A stretch of 38,772 nt of DNA from Bacteroidota bacterium (GTDB lineage Bacteria; Bacteroidota; Bacteroidia; Bacteroidales; Paludibacteraceae), in NCBI GenBank assembly GCA_030706465.1, contig JAUZOM010000015.1:1-38772 (forward strand), given 5' to 3'. Within the stretch, counting starts at the first letter, position 1. Each line of letters starts with the position of its first letter. The notes beneath the pieces are model-generated. The model was not told the origin of the DNA. It did not search any database and was given only the letters and a program-made list of their open reading frames with translations. The translations under genes were made by a program, and so were the position numbers. Shown one piece after another: positions 34,315-38,772 of this stretch.

Positions 34315-35235
34315 TTATTTATTTACTTTAAATTTGGCATTTCCGTTTTTAATGAAATCGACAATTTGTTTAGCAGCAGCAATACCTGCATTAATATTGG
34401 CTTCTGAAGTTTGAGCTCCCATTTTCTTAGGTGTTGAGAAATAACGTCCTGCCAGTTTTTCAGTCATTTCAGCATCAACACCCGGCATAATATCCGTTAC
34501 GTATTTGAAATCGGGACGTGATACCATGAAATCGATTATCTGAGCTTCGTCAATCACTTCTTTCCGGGCCGTATTAACCAATATGGCTCCTTTAGGTAAC
34601 CGACCAAGCAAGGCTGCATTAATTGATTTTTTTGTTTCGGCTGTTGCCGGAATGTGCAGAGATACAATATCACAAGTGCTGTATAACTCTTCTGCCGATT
34701 TAACAGGTTTTACGGCATCCTTTTCCATAACCGAATCGGGGCAAAATGCATCGTAAGCATAAATTTCCATGCCAAAACCTTTGGCAATGCGGGCTACGTT
34801 ACGCCCCACGTTTCCGTAAGCATGAATACCCAGTTTCTTGCCCATTAATTCGGTTCCTGAAGTCCCGTTATAAAAATTACGAACTGCATAAACCAACAAA
34901 CCAAACACTAACTCGGCAACCGCATTGGCATTTTGTCCGGGCGTATTCATGACACATACTCCGGCTTTGGTAGCAGCTTCCAGATCGACATTATCATAAC
35001 CGGCACCTGCGCGAACCACAATTTTCAATTGTTTAGCAGCAGACAGTACCTGTGCATCAATAATATCGCTGCGAATAATGATGGCATCAGCATCCACTAC
35101 AGCATCCAACAGTTGTTGCTTTTCTGTATATTTCTCAAGTAAAGCCAGTTCGAAACCGGCAGCTTCAATTTCCTGACGAATACCGTCTACCGCAATTTTT
35201 GCAAACGGTTTATCAGTAGCAATAAGTACTTTCAT
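34315..35235 (-). CDS. serA: D-3-phosphoglycerate dehydrogenase (short form)
   Basis: A 306-residue D-2-hydroxyacid dehydrogenase for the first step of serine synthesis. VRAGAGYDNVDLEAA is the substrate-side block, AYGNVGRNVARI (139-150) the NAD-binding turn, and NTARKEVIDE has the catalytic Arg224. The position of the catalytic His in the usual TPHxG motif is Lys here (STPKKMGAQTSEAN, around 270). Bacteroides and some other short PGDHs share this substitution as far as I recall. There is no C-terminal ACT domain, so no serine feedback through that domain. It lies downstream of serC with an 80-base gap filled by a large inverted repeat. Confidence 0.92.
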   Translation of the reverse strand: MKVLIATDKPFAKIAVDGIRQEIEAAGFELALLEKYTEKQQLLDAVVDADAIIIRSDIIDAQVLSAAKQLKIVVRAGAGYDNVDLEAATKAGVCVMNTPGQNANAVAELVFGLLVYAVRNFYNGTSGTELMGKKLGIHAYGNVGRNVARIAKGFGMEIYAYDAFCPDSVMEKDAVKPVKSAEELYSTCDIVSLHIPATAETKKSINAALLGRLPKGAILVNTARKEVIDEAQIIDFMVSRPDFKYVTDIMPGVDAEMTEKLAGRYFSTPKKMGAQTSEANINAGIAAAKQIVDFIKNGNAKFKVNK

Positions 35236-35253
35236 GTTTTTTTATGTCTAAGG

Positions 35254-35310
35254 TCAAAGGTCAAAAGTCTAATGCCGTTATTATACAGGCATTAGACTTT
35301 TGACCTTTGA
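35254..35310. repeat. 23-bp perfect inverted repeat of heptads between serC and serA
   Basis: Positions 35254-35276 are exactly complementary to 35288-35310 with an 11-base loop. Starting at 35246 the left side is a tandem of four heptads of the pattern GTCWAAN. The right arm mirrors them. The mRNA of serC-serA would carry a long stem 18 bases before the serA ATG. No T tract follows in either direction. Confidence 0.9.
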
Positions 35311-35315
35311 TAAAT

Positions 35316-36383
35316 TTAATGTTGTTTTTCAAATTCCTGCATGCAATCCACCAGTGCCTGAACACTTTCTATCGGCATTGCATTATATATGGAAGCACGG
35401 AAACCACCTACCGAGCGGTGCCCTTTGATCCCAACCATTCCTCGTTCTGTAGCCAGTTTTAGGAAATCAGCTTCCAGTTCCTTATAATCCGGTTTCATTA
35501 CAAAGCAAACGTTCATTCTTGAACGATCTTCCTTAGCTGCTGTTCCAACGAAAATTTTGCTGTTATCAATGGCATTGTAAAGCAATTCGGCTTTCGCAAT
35601 GTTTTTCTTTTCCATTTCAGCCAAACCGCCGTTTGCTTTCAACCAACGCAAGGTTTCCATGGCGCTGTAGATAGGCAATACCGGAGGAGTATTAAACATA
35701 GAACCATCGGCAATGTGCGTTTTATAATTAAGCATGGTAGGGATGTAGCGTGAAACTTTACCCAACAATTCATCTTTTACAATAACAAAAGCCAATCCAG
35801 CTGGTGCCAGATTCTTTTGTGCCCCACCATAAATGATACCATATTTCGAAACATCCATGGGACGGGAAAAAATATCGGAAGACATATCAGCCACCAAAGG
35901 CACCGGAGAATCAAGGTCTGTCAGGATCTCTGTCCCATAAATGGTATTGTTGGTCGTAATGTGGAAATAATCAGCGTCAGCCGGGATAACATAATCTTTC
36001 GGAACAAACGTATAGTTGGCATCTTTCGAAGAGGCAACTTCAATTACTTCACCAAATCCTTTGGCTTCCTTCATGGCTTTATTTGCCCAAACACCTGTAT
36101 TTAAAAAAGCGGCTTTCTTTTCAAATAAATTAAACGGAACCATACAAAACTGCATACTTGCTCCACCACCAAGAAAAAGCACGGAATAACCTTCGGGAAT
36201 ATTCAACAATTCTTTGAAAAGCGCTACCGCTTCGTCAATTACTGCCTGAAAATCTTTTGAACGATGGCTTATTTCCAATACTGATAATCCGGAACCGTTA
36301 ATTTCCAATACCGCTTGTGCAGTTTTTTCGACAACTTCACGGGGTAAAATAGAAGGTCCCGCACTAAAATTATGTTTCTTCAT
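35316..36383 (-). CDS. serC: Phosphoserine aminotransferase
   Basis: A 355-residue class-V PLP aminotransferase converting 3-phosphohydroxypyruvate to phosphoserine, also used in pyridoxine synthesis. The start [16 protein letters not shown] is typical, and LGGGASMQF is the phosphate-binding turn. The PLP lysine is Lys190 in [12 protein letters not shown], and the C-terminal [16 protein letters not shown] block is complete. It is upstream of serA in the same direction, giving two of the three steps to serine. The phosphatase SerB is not in the window. Confidence 0.96.
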   Translation of the reverse strand: MKKHNFSAGPSILPREVVEKTAQAVLEINGSGLSVLEISHRSKDFQAVIDEAVALFKELLNIPEGYSVLFLGGGASMQFCMVPFNLFEKKAAFLNTGVWANKAMKEAKGFGEVIEVASSKDANYTFVPKDYVIPADADYFHITTNNTIYGTEILTDLDSPVPLVADMSSDIFSRPMDVSKYGIIYGGAQKNLAPAGLAFVIVKDELLGKVSRYIPTMLNYKTHIADGSMFNTPPVLPIYSAMETLRWLKANGGLAEMEKKNIAKAELLYNAIDNSKIFVGTAAKEDRSRMNVCFVMKPDYKELEADFLKLATERGMVGIKGHRSVGGFRASIYNAMPIESVQALVDCMQEFEKQH

Positions 36384-36434
36384 ACTTCAATTAAGTTATA
36401 TTTGTTTGATAGTTTCATTTTTGGAAAGAAAGCA

Positions 36435-36442
36435 CAAAAGTA
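36435..36442 (-). promoter_or_regulatory. -7 promoter element of serC (TACTTTTG)
   Basis: Minus-strand TACTTTTG fits TAnnTTTG and lies 51 bases before the serC ATG. No clear -33 box was found. It is well placed after the mutS terminator. Confidence 0.5.
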
Positions 36443-36568
36443 CTATTTTTTTTACTCCTGACCTTGAAAAAAATGTGTTTTTATAATCTTTTGGGTATGA
36501 TCATTCACATCCATTCATCAGTAGCTCAAAAAAATACATTTTTATGCACAAACCCAAAATTACTGTGC

Positions 36569-36596
36569 AAAAAAAAACAGGGAACTATTTCCCTGT
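36569..36596 (-). terminator. Terminator overlapping the end of mutS
   Basis: ACAGGGAA and TTCCCTGT form an 8-bp stem, with the mutS stop codon in the loop and a run of nine T on the minus strand. It separates mutS from serC. Confidence 0.92.
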
Positions 36597-38772
36597 AATG
36601 ATTCGCTTCACTTCATTTAGTTTATTCAGTGCTTCTATCGGAGTCAGATTGTTTACATCCAGGTTTTTTATTTCATCCCGGATCTGTTCCAGGACAGGAT
36701 CATCCAGTTGGAAGAAACTGAGCTGATACCCTTCACGCTGTTGGGCTATATCACCTACCGGTTTCGAAATGCCCGACTGGCGATTATCCGTTTCCAGTTG
36801 TTGGAGGATTTGTTCCGACCGTTTTACAATGCTTTGCGGCATGCCGGCCATTTTGGCTACGTGGATACCAAAGCTATGCTCACTTCCCCCCCGGATAAGT
36901 TTTCGCAGGAAAATCACTTTTTTATCCACTTCTTTCACCGATACATTGTAGTTTTTAATCCGATGAAAGCTTTTCTCCATTTCATTCAACTCGTGGTAGT
37001 GGGTTGCAAAAAGTGTTTTGGCTTTACAGGCAGCATGTTCGTGAATATATTCCACAATGGCCCAAGCTATGGATATTCCGTCATAGGTACTGGTACCGCG
37101 TCCCAATTCATCAAATAGCACCAGGCTGCGGCTCGAAAGATTATTCAGGATACTGGCCGCTTCATTCATTTCCACCATGAAAGTCGATTCTCCCAGTGAA
37201 ATATTATCGCTTGCCCCTACCCGGGTGAAGATCTTATCCACGACTCCTATTTTAGCACTCTCTACCGGCACGAAACATCCGATCTGTGCCATCAGGGTTA
37301 TAATCGCAGTCTGACGCAGCAAAGCCGACTTACCGGACATGTTCGGCCCGGTAATAATAATAATTTGCTGGGATTCACTGTCCAGGTATACATCATTGGC
37401 AATATAAGTCTCACCGATTGGCAATTGTTTTTCGATAACCGGATGACGTCCCTGCTTGATATCAAGCACATCGGTATCGGTGATTTCAGGACGGACATAT
37501 TTGTTTTCAGCCGAAACTTTTGTAAAAGAGAGCAAACAATCTAACTTGGCAATTAAGTTCGAATCCAACTGAATCGCCGTAATATAATCAACCAGGCTTA
37601 ATACCAGTTCATTAAACAGGCGGGTCTCGATGGCAAGTATTTTTTCCTCAGCCCCCAGGATCTTTTCTTCGTATACTTTCAGCTCCTGCGTAATATACCG
37701 TTCGGCATTTACCAGTGTTTGCTTACGGATCCATGTTTCGGGTACCTTATCCTTGTGCATGTTCCGCACTTCGATATAATAGCCGAATACATTATTAAAA
37801 CTAATCTTCAAGCTCGGTATGCCCGTTTCGGCACTTTCGCGTTCCTGTATTTTTTGTAGAAAATCTTTCCCGGAATAAGCCAGTTGCCTTAATTCATCCA
37901 ATTCGGCATCAATACCGGGTTTAATGATGCCTCCACGATTAACCAGGTTGGGTGGGTCATTGGTAATCTCAGCTTCAATTTTCTCTGAAATAACGGCACA
38001 AGCGTTTAGTTGATCGGCAATCTTACGCAAGGTGACGTTATCAGTTCCCGAGCAAGCTTGCTTTATCGGTTCTATGGCTTTCAGTGCAACCTTCAGCTGT
38101 ACTACTTCCCGTGGATTGATACGGCCGACCGCCACCTTGGAAATAATGCGTTCCAAATCGCCGATCAACGCTATATTTTGTTCGAGGAGAAGCTTTAAAT
38201 CCGGACTCTTGAAAAAGTACTCCACCACACTCAACCGTTCATTGATCGGCTTCACATCTTTCAATGGAAAAGCAATCCAGCGTTTCAACAATCTCGCGCC
38301 CATGGGGCTGATGGTTTTATCGATCACGTCCAGCAAGGTTCGTCCTCCTTCGTTGATCGTTCCGTACAATTCCAGGTTCCTCACCGTGAAGCGGTCGAGC
38401 CACACGTAACGTTCTTCTTCAATCCGCGAAAGTTGGGTAATATGTCCGGTTTGCTGGTGATGAGTTAAATCCAGGTAATGTAAAATAGCCCCGGCAGCCA
38501 CGACTCCATTCGGCAGGTTGTCAACGCCAAAACCTTTCAGGTTTTTGGTTTCAAAATGTTTCAGCAGCCTTTCCTGGGCAGTGTCCGGCGTGAATACCCA
38601 ATCTTCAAGGGCATAGGTAAAGAATTTAGTCCCGAAGAAGCTCTCAAAATCTTTCCGTTTGGAACGGTCATAAAGCACTTCTTTCGGTCCAAAACTGTTT
38701 AGTAATTTATCCACATATTCGGAGGTACCTTCAGCCACTAAGAATTCGCCTGTCGAAATATCCAGGAAGGAA
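36585..38772 (-). CDS. mutS: DNA mismatch repair protein MutS (5' end outside the window)
   Basis: The last 728 residues of MutS; the frame stays open to the right edge, where it reads [17 protein letters not shown]. The start and the mismatch-reading N-terminal Phe-x-Glu are beyond the window. Core and lever domains are followed by the ATPase: Walker A GPNMSGKS (around 37327-37350), Walker B with [16 protein letters not shown] and ATHYHEL. A conserved helix-turn-helix ([20 protein letters not shown]) and a C-terminal tail for dimer and MutL contacts close the protein. It is a MutS1-type repair protein by its ATPase and clamp order. mutL is on the other strand at 20.4 kb. Confidence 0.97.
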   Translation of the reverse strand, partial: SFLDISTGEFLVAEGTSEYVDKLLNSFGPKEVLYDRSKRKDFESFFGTKFFTYALEDWVFTPDTAQERLLKHFETKNLKGFGVDNLPNGVVAAGAILHYLDLTHHQQTGHITQLSRIEEERYVWLDRFTVRNLELYGTINEGGRTLLDVIDKTISPMGARLLKRWIAFPLKDVKPINERLSVVEYFFKSPDLKLLLEQNIALIGDLERIISKVAVGRINPREVVQLKVALKAIEPIKQACSGTDNVTLRKIADQLNACAVISEKIEAEITNDPPNLVNRGGIIKPGIDAELDELRQLAYSGKDFLQKIQERESAETGIPSLKISFNNVFGYYIEVRNMHKDKVPETWIRKQTLVNAERYITQELKVYEEKILGAEEKILAIETRLFNELVLSLVDYITAIQLDSNLIAKLDCLLSFTKVSAENKYVRPEITDTDVLDIKQGRHPVIEKQLPIGETYIANDVYLDSESQQIIIITGPNMSGKSALLRQTAIITLMAQIGCFVPVESAKIGVVDKIFTRVGASDNISLGESTFMVEMNEAASILNNLSSRSLVLFDELGRGTSTYDGISIAWAIVEYIHEHAACKAKTLFATHYHELNEMEKSFHRIKNYNVSVKEVDKKVIFLRKLIRGGSEHSFGIHVAKMAGMPQSIVKRSEQILQQLETDNRQSGISKPVGDIAQQREGYQLSFFQLDDPVLEQIRDEIKNLDVNNLTPIEALNKLNEVKRIITGK

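Overview
The window is a chromosomal segment of a member of the Bacteroidota, most likely order Bacteroidales. Four things point there: the Bacteroides-like RpoB and RpoC sequences; the gene order rpsU-xerC-hpf-tRNAs-tuf-trnW-secE-nusG-rplKAJL-rpoBC; an RprXY-type two-component pair; and promoters matching the Bacteroidota consensus TTTG-N19-21-TAnnTTTG, with almost no Shine-Dalgarno sequences. I cannot fix the family or genus.

Layout. Positions 1-4500 are sparse: a TPR/LuxR-type membrane regulator, a DUF3788 protein, and decayed remnants of small secreted proteins. Positions 4457-19270 hold the translation/transcription core on the plus strand: bS21, a Xer recombinase, a hibernation factor, four tRNAs, EF-Tu, tRNA-Trp, SecE, NusG, four ribosomal proteins, and the beta and beta' subunits of RNA polymerase. 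Next come a mannose-1-phosphate guanylyltransferase, mutL and a HAD phosphatase, which converge at 23.2 kb on the minus-strand rprX-rprY pair. After 1 kb of gene-free DNA comes a DPP5-like S9 peptidase with its own promoter and terminator.

Positions 28.7-33.1 kb carry an apparent operon: a 14-residue leader peptide, an ECF sigma factor, a membrane-anchored anti-sigma-like protein fused to a beta-barrel, a 69-residue membrane peptide, a lipoprotein serpin, and a lipoprotein resembling a free-standing peptidase propeptide (FTP/PepSY). The remainder is on the minus strand: fabI, serA, serC and the 3' part of mutS, which runs off the right edge.

Most interesting signals: (1) a diverged dispersed repeat present three times (1-168, 4021-4275, 25961-26320), with an expandable 11-bp tandem core around a palindrome in two copies; (2) the ECF sigma / barrel-fused anti-sigma / serpin / propeptide-like operon, a candidate envelope protease-control system; (3) a strong Shine-Dalgarno before hpf in a lineage that rarely uses them, two genes downstream of bS21; (4) several long perfect inverted repeats, at the start of xerC, between rpoB and rpoC, between serC and serA (built of heptads), and after serA. 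All homology statements rest on recognition by eye; no search was run.
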